From: Neodiprion pinetum
Lineage: Eukaryota > Arthropoda > Insecta > Hymenoptera > Diprionidae
Reading direction: 5' to 3'
Assembly (NCBI RefSeq): GCF_021155775.2
Contig: NC_060236.1
Location: forward strand, 24,256,238 to 24,320,237
DNA: 64,000 bases
The position numbers were made by a program, and so were the translations under genes. The notes beneath the pieces were generated by a model, which saw only the letters and a list, made by a program, of their open reading frames with translations, did not search any database and was not told the DNA's origin. Numbering within the stretch: position 1 is the stretch's first letter; each line of letters opens with the position of its first letter. Shown piece after piece: positions 1 through 12,435 of the stretch.

Positions 1-375
1 GGGGTGCAGGGAATGCAGCGAATATCCAACCGTGAAATACGCATATTTTTCAAAAGCCAGGACGTCTGGCATTTGTGCTGCTGAACAATGCGACGAGACA
101 CCGTCGAGGTGCCAGAAGCGAGAGTTTCTGGGGAGTCGGCGAACCTCGCTTTACTCGTAAAATTCTCTACTCCCATCACACGCGGTGCACAAAAGCACGT
201 GACTGCTGCGAGTCCGTGTTTACAACGAAAGTAAAGCTTTCCCCGCGCCTTCCACGCACCCGAAGGGCGGAACCCAAGCCGAGCTTTTATATCTTTTTTT
301 TCTCCTCGCTTCCCCTTCTCTTATTATATATTCTTATACTTCTTCCACTACTTTTTAACTGTTTTTTTTCCTGTT

Positions 376-414
376 TTATTTATTATTATTATTATTGTTA
401 TTATTGTTATTATT
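376..414. repeat. Imperfect (TTA)n microsatellite
   Basis: A run of TTA/TTAT units interrupted twice by TTG. It follows a pyrimidine-rich stretch. Confidence 0.9.
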
Positions 415-1014
415 TCACCCTGTGTAACAACTTGGTTTATTGTTTCAATCTTTTACATTATATGCGGGGAAGCGAAATGGGACTGCAGCCGTGACTTAAA
501 CGCGTGACAGCTTTGAGTAAATCATTTCATTCCCGAGAACGTAGACGTTCCCTCAGGATGATCTTCGGAAATTTCAGACACACACGCGCAACACACTTTG
601 ATCAAATTTATTATCTCTAATTCGATGGATTTTCCATAATATTTTCGGAGAAAAATCCAGGTTTTTTTTATATAGGGCAGGGTTAGTATTTTTGGTGTCT
701 TTTCAAACACACGAGTGAATTCGTTGAAAATTTTATTTGAAATTACTTTTGTACCACTTCACTGACAGATTTTTTAACTCACAGGGGAAACGAAATTTAT
801 GTTTCTTCTTTACAAGAAATAAATTTTTAATCTAAGATTGCTATGGACATTTGATATAAGCTCACTGAATTCAATGACATTCAGGTATCTGGTAATTGGT
901 ATAATTTGTACTTCACAGCATGGATTAAGTGAAAAACACGTAAGATCACTGAAAAATACGTCTACCGAATTTGGAAAATAGGATAATAAGGTTTATTTGT
1001 TTTTCTGCTTCCAG

Positions 1015-1062
1015 GCATGACAATTGCGGTTCGTTTTCGTCTCGCTGCTATGGAGGTACGGC
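1015..1062 (+). other. Possible micro-exon behind a strong 3' splice-site match
   Basis: A T-rich tract ends in ctgcttccag at 1014, a good match to a 3' splice site. About 48 nt downstream, GGAG is followed by gtacgg, a weak 5' splice site. Frames through the segment are short; one begins with ATG at 1017 and closes at 1088. No homology is recognised. Isolated splice-site look-alikes are frequent in this much DNA, so this is only a candidate. Confidence 0.12.
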
Positions 1063-2365
1063 AGAATCACGATTTAGGTGTTGAGTGACGTTAAGTGACT
1101 TGTATTAGTGAAGTGTGTGGTTTTCTGGTATCGGCTTCAGCGAGATACCGAAGCTTAAACGCATCTCATCGTAGCAAACTATTCGATGTCTCACCGTCCT
1201 CGAATGCGAAGACGAACTTCGAAAATGGCAAGTTGAATTATAATCAATATTTTTCAATAACAAATGAATCGTCACACCATTCACCCGATTGGTTCTCTAA
1301 ATAATCTTGGTTATCGCGTCGCGATATAATTAACAATGAATTTAGCCTGTGAGTATAAGAAACGAACGTGTGACTTTGCCTACGGCAATAAAAAAAAAAA
1401 AGCCAACTCGAATTACTACTAGCTATCATTATAACATAATTACTGTATCCTGGATGGGTAAAAATGAAGTGGGCGAAATTTACCTAATTCTACATCAAAT
1501 GTCTGAGCAGTGGAATGAAGCTTTCATTTCACTCTCGCAGCGCATCGATCATCTTAGCACAAGCTTTGAAATGTTCGTCGAATTACACTGCAAATCGTCG
1601 GTTAAATTTATGATATCCAGTTTGGTTCTTTGCCGGTATGTATATTGAGAAGGAAATAATTGGCAATGAAGAGTTATCAGAGTTTCGTGAATGGTCTCGC
1701 CGATATTCGGGCAATAAACAAGAGAGCTGCGGTAGGCGAATGAATGATGAAAAAAGCAAGGACGATAACCGGAACGCTGAGTGCATAAGGAAGAATGTCA
1801 AATGCACTCCGCGTGGTCCATCAAGATGCAAATATCCTTTTATCCTCGCGTAATGTATGCGTCCTCGGTGGAGAATCAGTATTCAGACGAGGGTACGCGT
1901 GATCCTCGCCCCGATATACCGCTGAGTATGGGGCTAAAGTAACCCTCCAGTTCCATGAACTACCCCGTAACACGCCCACACTCTTAACCAAAGCCAAACC
2001 TCCATTTTACGAGCGGACCGCCAAGGCTCGATACTTTCCAATGGATAACCTTTGAATTTATTTAATAACCTCCCCCGCTAACGTCTAGAAGAAGAACACA
2101 GAAAAAAAAAAACATTCACCGTCATTCTTACACGCGGATGTTCCTTGCGGCGTTTCATCGAACGCTCGATTCTCAAATACCAACTGAAATATTATTCTAT
2201 AAAAAAAAAAGTAGAATTAAATGCACGGAGCTATCGATTAACGAACCGAATTTGCAAGTCTCCCGAGTTATCCGTGATTGAATCAGTTGTGCAAAAATTC
2301 GTACGCGCGGAAAGATTTAACTCGACTTTACAAACGTTTCCCCTGATTTGTTCCCCCGCTAGTGC

Positions 2366-2426
2366 TTTTTTTTTTTTTTTTTTTTTTTTACACAAACTCG
2401 TGCTCCCCCCCCCCCCCCCCCCCCCC
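2366..2426. repeat. Adjacent poly-T and poly-C tracts
   Basis: Twenty-four T (2366-2389) and twenty-two C (2405-2426) are separated by 15 bases. Tracts like these are prone to length change and sequencing error. They also create the artificial Phe/Pro and Gly/Lys open frames seen here on both strands. Confidence 0.95.
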
Positions 2427-2995
2427 ATCAGCCGTCAAATCCTCCCTCCTGTTTATTCGAATCAGATGCCTAGAAGAACGGGAGATTTTATCGCGCGGTA
2501 AATTGAATCCGGTGATTCAATGATAGAAAAAAAAAAAGAAATAAATAAAACGCAGCGGTACGTGCATTTGCAAAGCAAAAAAAAAGAAAAGAAAAAGGAA
2601 AAAGAAAATGCGAGCTAAAAAAAGATCAAACAATACAAACTCTCAGTTTGTTCGGTTCAGTGCGCAAACTCTCCAGCACAGGACCCTCGCATTTTGCAAC
2701 ACTCACTCACAACGTTAATTCGACATTTTTCATATCGTTTTGCGCACGTTACCCTCGCGGCTTTCGCTTTGACGCGTAATATTTTCGAACGGAATGCTGC
2801 GTTTGAAATAATTGATATTTAACGTTTACAAAGTTGGGTGCGAAGTGCAGATTACGGTGTATATAATTAATCAGTTTCGTTTTATAATACAGTCGTAAAC
2901 CGAGTCACCGAATCTCCCCACGTACCTAATTAAGTTGGCACGCACCGTTGTGGGTGAAGATCGATACCTACTCGTTTTAGGAAAAATTTACCGCG

Positions 2996-3086
2996 TATAT
3001 GTATTTTTACGTTTTTCATTCCCGGACGACGAGCCTGAGCGACAAATCGCACGTGTATGCAGGGAATGAAAAATATACATGCATAT
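2996..3086. other. Hairpin-forming inverted repeat
   Basis: The 12-bp arm tttttcattccc (about 3012-3023) is perfectly complementary to gggaatgaaaaa (3062-3073), with a loop of about 38 nt. Pairing continues outward imperfectly through atatgta-like sequence to about 3086. Size and shape are in the range of a microRNA precursor, but no known microRNA was recognised. It could equally be a chance palindrome. Confidence 0.4.
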
Positions 3087-3995
3087 GGATGAACGTACGA
3101 AATGACCGCATAGAAAGCCATCGGGGAACGTGAGCGTACGGATTGGGAAGTGAATATGATGCATGCGGAATATGCAAAATAAGTACGAACCGCCCGCTCG
3201 CCACCGTGAAATGAAATCGGAATCCGAGCCATTCGTCGCTGCACTGCAGTCGGATTCTCTTGCGGAACGAAGATGCGGGGAATGTCCACTTTGCAAAACA
3301 ACTATCGTTTCACTCCTTGTTGACGGTTAACAAGAGCTGCTCAACTTCCGCGGACGCATTTCGTATCACCTGTTACCGGAGGAATCGTGCCGCTGATATC
3401 AGTTTCTGTAAACATTTATTTAGGTACAACCTCTGTTTGTAGCAACAGGATTCCAAGGGCTTAAGGGATCCCACACGTACGATTTTTTTTTCTATGGTTG
3501 AAATACGCTGGTCAGCTGTTATTTTTTTTTTCACGTCAAATCAAAGCACTCGCGAAGAACAGAACAAAGATTTTTGAACGTTTATTTTCAGTTTTTTTTT
3601 TCTATTTATTTATTTATTTATTTACTTTTTCAACAGTTGAAAATGTCTTCGAAAAAGAGGAATCCTCATAGTGTGCACGGTTGTGGCTGTAAATATTACG
3701 TAAAATGAAATTTGTGAAAAGATCATTAATCGGTATAAAAGCCGCCATCTTGCTATAAAGTTTTTTTTTTTTTTATTTCAACAAAATTGACAAAATGGCC
3801 GTGGTCTGAAAAAAGTGTATCGAATTTAGCCTATTGTTTCGATAGTTTTTCGTTAGAAAAATGTGACGATTTCAAAAAAAAAGCTTCCATACCAATATGA
3901 AGAATAGCGTGAAGAATATTGTGTCCAAATTTGAAACGGATAGTTTGGAAACTATTCCTTTGTGATATCCCGTCTATACTATCGGTCAATTAAAA

Positions 3996-4000
<5 letters not shown>

Positions 4001-4044
<44 letters not shown>
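4001..4044. repeat. (AT)n microsatellite followed by poly-T
   Basis: Seventeen AT dinucleotides run directly into about ten T. Confidence 0.95.
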
Positions 4045-4049
<5 letters not shown>

Positions 4050-5507
4050 TTTACACTAGGATGATCCTTTAAACGTGTGATGTGAAAAGTCAATCAATTG
4101 AACAATGGTTTATGCCCCTTTGCATCGTATACCGTTTTTTTTCAATTCGTCATAAATTTCAACAATGATTTTGATACCGCTAAGATCAACAATTTTCGAT
4201 TTTCAAATTCGATTACAGAGTTATGAATGTGACTGAAAATGTCTCTGATTCACGCAAAAGCAAGACAAACATTTTCAAAGTTTTAATAGAAATTCACCAC
4301 AATTTTTCCCCCAAACCAAGTAGAAAAGTCAATGAAAAAACGTATAGCTGTAATGTTTGAAATTTACTTCGATCTATTTTTGGGACTTAGGTACCGATGA
4401 ATTTCATCTCGGTGAGAATGAAATACTCACGTTTGAGTTTAATGCTTTATCCGTATTTTTGACTGTTAGAGTCATAGAATTTTAAAAAATCTCGATTTAA
4501 GTTTCATCGAAACAACTAAGCTTAGCAATTAAAACAACTTCGAATCGATTGACTGGTTTTTCTTCAAGAATTTTTGTTTTCCGCGTGTGTTTATCATAAA
4601 ATCATAACATCGCTGCTGTGAAATTCGGTAGATTAGTAATAAAGCAAAACACACTCACATTATGAAAACTTGGCTTTTTGAAGATACTCTACATTTGCAA
4701 AACGGTGATTCTCATTACCAATATTTCTTCGCGCTAACTTTACGAAATTCAACCCTGCATCAATATCCTGTTCACATTTTTGTGTTGTCTTTAGAAATCG
4801 TCCAAATCAACACAGAACTTATTTTTGTCTACAAATTTTTAAACTGCAGTTTAAGTTCCGTTGGAGCATGAAGACTCGATCGCGTCTTTTATCTCTTGCA
4901 AGTATCGATTTCAAACTTTGTACTATAATATGAAACTTGCTGAAATACGTATCGTGCATCGCTGATGCAGCCGCTGTTCGACACGTACGATGCACGGGAT
5001 GAATAGTGCAGGGCAGTTAAATAACCGTTTGTTTTATTGTAACAGTTAAAAGTGATTTTAGTACCGATAGATGCTTCATATGACTTCCCTATGAATTACA
5101 ACAACTAACTTTAGTGCGCATTTACCACCGCAAATATGTTAATGTAGAATTTCTTGTTAAATTCTGCGAAGAAAAAAAACTTCCGAATGAAAATCAGAAA
5201 ATATATGTAACAGCACTTCCACATTTAAATTTCTGTAACGTACTCCCCGCGAATTGAATAACGTATACGGAGTGTTTGATATTAATGCAATAATTGGAAG
5301 CTTTGAACAATTGAAGCTATTTTGAACAATACTCGAGCTAAACAGCACGTAACACATTCACAGAAATGTTCGTATTTCAAAAACGTCCTTCCATTGTGAT
5401 GATTTCACACTTGTAATCACACGTTTGAGGACCATATTTTGTATCAGCATACGACTCTTTATATTTCTCGACAAAACTCTCGTCTTTTGGTGTATCATAC
5501 CCTCAGT

Positions 5508-5872
5508 TGATGTCATAATATCGTTTCTAATTGCGCTGGAGTGTCGTAATATCGTTACGAGTTGAGGTGGAATGTCACGACATCGATTCCAATTGAGCTG
5601 CAATGTCATAATATCGTTTACAATTGAGGTGAAAACTCATAATTAAGTAGAATATCATAACGTCGTTTCCAATTGATTCGAAATGTCACGATATAGTTTC
5701 CATTTGCGATGGAATGTCACGACATCGATTCCAATTGAGGTTGAAGCTCATCATCGACGTGGAATGCCACAACATAGTTTCCAATTGAGCTGGAACGTCA
5801 TAATATCGTTTTCAATTGGGGTCGAAGGTCATAATTTCAGTTGAATGTCATAATATCCTTTCCAATCGGCGT
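5508..5872. repeat. 31-bp degenerate minisatellite
   Basis: About eleven diverged units share a tgtcataatatcgtttccaa core followed by ttgagctggaa. Unit starts fall near 5511, 5542, 5573, 5603, 5653, 5683, 5714, 5764, 5796 and 5846, so the basic spacing is about 31 bp. Three spacings are near 50 bp because an extra unit of about 19-20 bp is inserted (aggttgaagctcatcatcga type). The array therefore mixes two unit lengths. Open frames across it are by-products. Confidence 0.9.
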
Positions 5873-8800
5873 GGACGCAGCTCAGCGAGGCTAGTTTGAA
5901 ATTGAGACAACGGATTCGGTAGAAGGCCCTTTCGAAAACAAGCTAACCTTATCGCAACTATTTCCGAGGTGGATCTTTTCAGCCCCACTGTAAGAGCAAA
6001 CAAATTAGATAACGCATTTCCGTTGTGCGGGTGCCTGTTGCCCTTGACTGGAGACCAGCTTTCGGTGCTTGGGGGGCTCGGAGCTCGGTGGGTACACTGT
6101 ATGGCAAATGTGCACAGGGTGGAGGCGAGGGTCTGGTTCACGTGGCAGACATAATACATCTACGTGTTCGGCTTGGCTGTGTACGGATCCCATGGAACGA
6201 GATGGGCGCGGGTGTCGCCTTGTTTTGTGTCCCGGCCCCGTTTCGCGGGTTTTGTTTACCGCTCGAGTAGGGGTAGCGGGAGCAAATAGCTCTGGCACCA
6301 AAGGGTTATGGTTGCTACCGACGTACGAGGCGTCGTCGAGTGGGTGGATGGAGAGTAGAGTCTATGGAGTATCTACACTGTGTTTTTATTCTTCGAGGAC
6401 TGTAATGGTAATACTAGTGCCGGTTGAAAAATTTTACTGCAGAGTTAATGAGGGACGGAAAATTAAATTTAAAATAAAATTTACCCGTGAAAGAATCTAA
6501 TATGAAGAAAATAAACTACACGAATCGATATGTGATCGGTGTTAGGTTCACACTTGCGTTGACGAAGCGAAAAATTAAAAAAAAAGCCACTCTGACATAT
6601 TTAATCGAGAAATTCTGGAATTTGTTTCTCGAAATATTCTAAAGTATAACATTGTGGTAGATTTTCCCCCATGGTCGTTACGTTTAAATTGGTGAATTGT
6701 TTTTCATTTCCTAACTTGGAACTCTTGGGATTGGGAAAATTCAAGTTTTTGTATTATCGAAGCTTCAACTCTTGTGTTATCTTTCCTCGGGGAATTTAAT
6801 ATCTGTGAAACTATCTGCAATTCAGACTTTAAATTCAAACCGTTCTATAATATCACTCAAATTTTTGATCCCCTGTAATTTTTTTGAGATGAATCGTATT
6901 ATTCTATCCTATATTGTAATTTGCATTCCGTAGGGCTGTTTTGTAAATCGAATTTTGTATTCTAATGTACCAAACTACATTCCTCGCGTGTTGGAATTCT
7001 ATCCTTGTCGAATCTCACACCCTATACAGAGTGTTCTAGATCAGGCTCGATATTCGAGCACTCGTGAATCCATTCCCGGAATTTGCATGGCACATGTTAC
7101 CGGCTGAGGGCTGGAACTGACGGGTTTAATTCATACTTCGTCATGTCGAGAACGTTTGAGAATATTATCCCGTTTCGCGGCTGCTGTACCCTGCACGATA
7201 AACGCCCTCGCTAACGACGAGACACTTGCTTCACGCGCTCACGCTCTCTTCTCACAGAATTTAACCGAAAGACAAAGGAAACTTCCACGGCTCTTCCCCT
7301 GCAGAAATTGACACAGCCAAATGTGCCGGCGCTTCTGATACCTCCTCTTTTTCCTTTTCACCCGAGCCGAAACCGGGTTCCATTTTTCCTCCCGATTACG
7401 CTTGCGATTGTAATTATTCACGGACTTTATAGCACATTTTCACGCCGCATGACGTTAATGTTATTGCACGCGTGTTGAGAGGGAGTGAATTTCGTCGCGA
7501 GTTAATGAAAATCCGTAGCTTTTATCGTTCAGAGCTCACGGTATAAACAAAATGCAACAGCTTTATGGATCTCTTTTATTTTGTACATTTAATAAATGTT
7601 GAAGAATATTATCCGATAGTTGGAAAAAGTTCTGTTTAAGGTCACTCGCGTTGATGTATATATCCGGTAATATCAAAAAAGTAAAATCCAATTGCATCAA
7701 ACTTTGCAATTATCGTTTGTAACTGAAATGAAACAACCCGACTCAATTATTTTTGATTACTTTGCGCGTATATTGGAAGCAAAATTTCTTACCCATTAAA
7801 TTTTATCATTGATCCGATATAATGAACACTTTATCGAGTCCATTTGTATACTCTGTGCTTTTTATGCATGTTTTGTAAGTAAGAAATTCAAGTTTTATAT
7901 CAAAATGTGATTTCAATGGATTAGAAAAATGTTTCGTCGCGATTGATAGCACGCGTGAACTTCACAATTCTGTACACAATACTTTGGCACTGCAAGTTTT
8001 GAAATTTTTTAAATGAAAAATGGGAAGATTATCACGTTTAGCGCACGTTTTAAAATCGTAGAAAACATCAAAATAGCATTTCAAACTTTGATGTAAAGGT
8101 GAAAAGTGCATTCTTATTTGAAGAGAATTACTATAGAAGTTTCATATTCCACGTATTTCGGTGAAACTTAGGTAACCATGGCGAAAGAATCGAGTCTCTT
8201 ACTAAAAAGGGGTTCGTAAAAAACTACTTCCAAAAAAATACAGTTCGCTGTAGTAGGTATAAATATGAAACTGAAAGTAATATTCTATGCTGACAATGCA
8301 TGCATAAAATTATTCAAAAATTCGGTAACACCTGATAATACTTTTTTAAGCAAAGCTGATTGAGAGACAAAAATGAAAAAAAAAAGAAGTTGCCTTGCGT
8401 TGAATCTCAAAGGGAAGTGTTGCCATCCTTCAACCATGAAACTATAAAATATGATGTAATTTTTTTTTTACTCAATATCGACACAAAAATGGTAAATCCA
8501 ACAATATTTGAGAATGAAAGTTCAGTTTTATCCAACTCATGGTATTAGTTTTTTACCTAAAAGCTAGAAATATTTACACTTAAGTATCAAAGTGCATCGA
8601 TACGACACAAATGGAAAAACTAATCAAGCGTAAAATTCATTATACTATAGAAGTTGGAGACATTGATCTGTGAGTGAGAGATGAATCGATCTTCGTGGCA
8701 ATGAATCATATAGACGAAAACGGAAGAGTTTTTTTTTTTTTTTTCTTTCTGACCTCTCGTAGCGAAAAGTATTACTGCATAAGATCTGAAGTGCCTGATC

Positions 8801-9220
8801 ACGATTCGTGGACGACGCGGAAAAAGGTTGTCACAGTGGTGAATGAAAAAATGATTGAGTAACGAAGCGAAGGCTGACAGGTTGATACCACCTGGGTCGA
8901 TGAGAGCCCCTCACGATCGGACCTAGGTGCGTGCTTCTATCTATAATACACAATCTCCCCAACTTATCTCCGTATTCATATCCGTGTGTACGGTGTACAC
9001 CATGGTGTACGAATGCGTGTCTCGTTACGTAGCATGAACGAGTCGCTGATACGTGAATGCGGAATAGCGATCGAGACGTCCGATGCCATTGTACATCCGG
9101 TGACGTTGCGTCCGTTGTAACCTGCACCGTTGCCGACACTCGGAATGTGTAATTGACGATTAGTTTGGGCCTGCGTGTCCTTCGTGTTCATGGAGGAAAA
9201 TTATGTGGGAAATACGCATG
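5873..9220. other. Non-coding stretch with one GC-rich island
   Basis: A GC-rich segment at about 6020-6330 carries overlapping open frames on both strands (longest 143 codons, 6069-6500 +). None resembles a known family, and openness on both strands points to base composition rather than coding. The rest is AT-rich unique sequence with A and T runs. A weak 3' splice-site look-alike ends at 7304. Confidence 0.65.
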
Positions 9221-9652
9221 TACACGGAGAAAAATTTCATTCGTTACAGTGACTAGAAGAATTCGGTAAAACAGGTATCGTTGAAAAAACTGTTTGAATA
9301 TTGTTGGAATTATGAAAAACGAGGTACGCGTCACCATTTTGCGCTATCGTCGATCCTTTTTTGGTAATCGCAACGCAAAATCAGTTTCTGAGGTTTACTC
9401 TACTTTTTTAGTTAAACAAAGCTTTGACGTCAATTTATCGTTGCACAGGCATTAAATTTTCGCAACAGTTGCAGGAAAATACAGTAACGGTGATCGTAAT
9501 GAAGAAGAATAGCAACGGATGCTAGACTTTCCGGTAACAGCTAGAAAACTAATTTTCATTTTCTAGTTAGAACTATATTTTTCGATTGTGGTAAAAAATG
9601 AAAATAGTTAAGGACTGAGCGGTAACCTGAACTAAAAATTTCTCTCAGTGTA
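9221..9652 (-). mobile_element. Short TIR element, family A, full-length copy
   Basis: The left end tacacggagaaaaattt is the inverted counterpart of the right end, which reads tacactgagagaaattttt on the opposite strand. The ends sit next to TA, which could be a duplicated TA target as in Tc1/mariner-type insertions. There is no transposase frame, so this would be a non-autonomous element. A related copy in opposite orientation lies at 13566-13825. The shared interior, including ttttaccacaatcgaaaaa and the gttgctattctt region, establishes this as a repeat family rather than a chance palindrome. Confidence 0.8.
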
Positions 9653-9890
9653 TTGGGATGTTTGAGAAAAAAATTAGTTACGATTTTCCATCATGGCACC
9701 CCCGGAAAAGTTTTTTTTAGGTTGAAATAAAGATTCTGGAAAAGATGAACGCTCAACGTTATGCGAAAGATCACGTTCAGTTGATTTTTCACTCATACAC
9801 GTTTTCTTAAACTTGTGAAGTATGGTGAGTGAAGTTTGTTTTTTTTTTTTTCTTATCGCTTATACCAATCATAATATCAATTTATTTCAC

Positions 9891-10319
9891 TAACAAGGAA
9901 GGTATGCCAGGTCGATCCCTCCGATTTGATATCTTTTGTGATATGTTATAGTAAATTAAAAACTAAGCGACAGGTATATATTTCTTTATTTGCCATTAGG
10001 CATTTCAAGGAAGTAAAACTACGCTCCAAAGTAAGGCATGTCAAGGGGTGATTTGGCTGTTTTTTGTTTTTTATGAGAAAATTACATTTTTCATTTCACG
10101 TTATGAGAAAAATTTTCCAGTCGAATTGGATGAAAAATATTGTATTCTTGTGGGTGAAACCGACAAACCGCCCCTTGACATGCCTTACTTTGGAGGGTGG
10201 TTTCACCCCCTAAACTTGTTTAATGGCAGATGAAAAAAAAATAAATAAATACGTGTCGCTTAGTTTCTAGATATTACAAAAGAAATTAAGTCAGATCGAC
10301 CTGGGTGACCTTACTTGTC
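9891..10319. mobile_element. Long-arm foldback element
   Basis: Two diverged arms of about 160 bp (9891 to about 10055, and about 10160 to 10319) are inverted copies of each other around a unique centre of about 100 bp. The innermost 25 bp are perfect: ctccaaagtaaggcatgt at 10024 is mirrored at 10171-10195. Further shared blocks are the ccaggtcgat end, ttttgtaatat and aactaagcgaca. The open frame at 10048-10233 spans the centre and right arm and has no family resemblance. This is likely a non-autonomous foldback/MITE-type repeat. Confidence 0.8.
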
Positions 10320-12435
10320 GGAATTCCCACATTTGTATTATTGAATCTCCAGTTGATGTTTGAGAAGTGTATCTGACGACTTTTTCATTAATAACTCAAT
10401 CTCATAAAATAGTCACAATTTAATATTCAGAACTTCTAATTTAGACGAATAAGATTCCCGTTACATGTCAGGAAAGTAAAAAATAATTGAAGAGCTACGT
10501 GCTTCTTCAGAAATTCAAAAAAAGAAAAATATCAAAAATGATATGAGCACGATCTTCCACGTAACTTGAAACGTTCACCTTTTTGCAGAATCATGCTTTT
10601 GACCTGAGAAAAAAATTTTAGCGCGTGGCACGGTGAAACATCGCGTATTATTTTGTCCTAAAACACCCTAGTATGTATGAATGTCGACATGGTTTAATTC
10701 GGACAGATCGAAGTTTTCCTCCACGACTGTGTATGTATATATATACGTGACCTCCTCGAGTCATTGACAAATCGGCTTATCGGTGTACGTAGGTGATGCG
10801 GAAGCCAATCGATGTTCATCCTCAATTTTTCCCGCAACAAGTTTTTCTGTTTTATTCACAGTCACCAAGATCGTAATACCGATAACGAAAATATCGAGGC
10901 AAAAGCACCATTGAAAGAAATTCCCAGCTTAAAACGCAGTAATAAGCTGCTTACGTTTTCTGCCACATATAAAAATACACAAAAAAAAAAAAACAAATTA
11001 TTTCTGCCATGGAACCAGAAAATGTAGTGTTTGTTACTCTTCTTTATCGTCACGGTCGCTAATACTGTATTTTATTTTTATTTTTTTCTTGTTCTAACCA
11101 AACCTAACCTAAACAGTCAATTTTATCACATTTTCTCGCGATTCCAACAATATTTATAAATCGTTGTTACAGCGACAATAGTTTTACTAAAATTTTCCAG
11201 CAGCTGTATTACAGGGAATTTTTCCGAGTGTTCGTGTGTTTTGACCTTAAATCTGAGAAGTTGGCTGCAGCGCTTCGTTGGAGAAGAATTGTAACGTAAT
11301 ACAACGAGAATGCCAGACTTGGCGAAGACAAGTGATAACTTGAGCGTGAGTTCGGTAGTAGACGAGCTGAAATACCGGTCTGCAGCTGAAACAATGCAAA
11401 ATCATCACGTTTATCTCAGCTCTTGTTCTTCTTCTGGACAGAGTTTGAAGCGGAAGTGACGGGGAGTGGGTTGAGAATGGCGCGAGGGATGCTGCGAGAG
11501 GGTCGTCCTCGCTCTGGTGAATTCTCCTGCTGGTAGAAAGAGCTTTTTGAATGAGAAGAGAAGGGCGCCAATTCGCCCGGGTACAGTGAAATGCTAATTA
11601 ATGAACATGTTATATTTGCATAGTCAGACAGTTTCGATCCTATGAACATGCCGGGGAAATATCCCATCTCTTCCCATTTTATAACAGTTATACCAAATGT
11701 TTCGGAGAAGAGTTGGAAACGATGCGGACTTGAAAGTGAACGATCTTTACTCGGAGAAAATTTATTTTTAACAGATTTTAAACATTCATCAGTGATTATC
11801 ACGATATTGATTTTCCATTGACAGATAAAAGTTGCAGGACAAGTTATCTCGGCTTACTGTTTTTCCTACTCTTCGAGACACGGGTTCAATTTTTTTTTAC
11901 AATCGTGAAGAGAGTTTAAAGAAATAGTATCAAGTTATCTTTGGGAAAGAAGAGTATTATAAATTCTTTCGTTTCTTGCTGCACGAAATCGCGAGGTAAA
12001 AGAATAAGTCAAATTGACACGAAGTTTTTGGAAGAAGGTAATAAAACTTTAAACATTATCCGTTAACATTGATTTTCAATTATATCAACAAAGTTTCATA
12101 AAACATATTTCCTCCAGTGTTTGAATTTAATGTATATTCAGCAGTGAGTTTCTTGTAGATATTGATTCGAATAATTCGTGATTGCCAGATTATTTTTTTC
12201 CTGGCACACTAGTTAACTATATTTTACAGTTTCTCTTGAATCCAAGATACGGCAATCGTTCGTAATTAATACTATTATCTCCTAAAATTGACTAAATACA
12301 ACTCAAAAATAACATTTCATTTCCTGTCAGTTGTGAGAATTTCGAAAGTTTCATTCGACTGAGTAATAATTTTCGAACAGAAAACAAAATGAAAAATTCA
12401 AGATTTCAGGCACATAATTTAATGTATTCAAACCA
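10320..12435. other. Non-coding stretch, no gene recognised
   Basis: Unique sequence with short A/T runs. Two adjacent cctaa units near 11098-11111 resemble the insect TTAGG telomere unit but are too few to matter. The 128-codon minus-strand frame (11416-11802) has no recognisable motif. Confidence 0.65.

Larger units (their letters stand above)
1..2365. other. Non-coding stretch, no gene recognised
   Basis: No recognisable protein or RNA gene was seen. The stretch contains a TTA/TTG microsatellite (376-414), several A and T runs, and one strong + strand 3' splice-site look-alike at 1014/1015, described separately. The open frame at 75-494 is dominated by low-complexity Tyr/Leu/Phe codons from the T-rich tract and does not look like a protein. 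Confidence 0.7.
2427..5507. other. Non-coding stretch, no gene recognised
   Basis: Unique AT-rich sequence. It holds a hairpin (2996-3086), a (TTTA)n tract (about 3603-3624) and an (AT)n tract (4001-4034) running into poly-T. Around 3733-3765 a TATAAAA word lies beside gccgccatcttg, but no supported gene follows. Confidence 0.7.

Noticed and set aside
75..494. 139-codon frame at the window start
   Set aside because: The second half is low-complexity Leu/Tyr/Phe sequence produced by the T-rich and TTA-repeat tract.
5969..6500. Cluster of overlapping open frames on both strands (up to 143 codons) as a possible gene
   Set aside because: Several frames on both strands are open together in a GC-rich patch. 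That follows from few AT-rich stop codons rather than coding, and no motif is recognisable.
11096..11112. Interstitial telomere-like cctaa units
   Set aside because: Only two adjacent units; such short runs are common in insect DNA.
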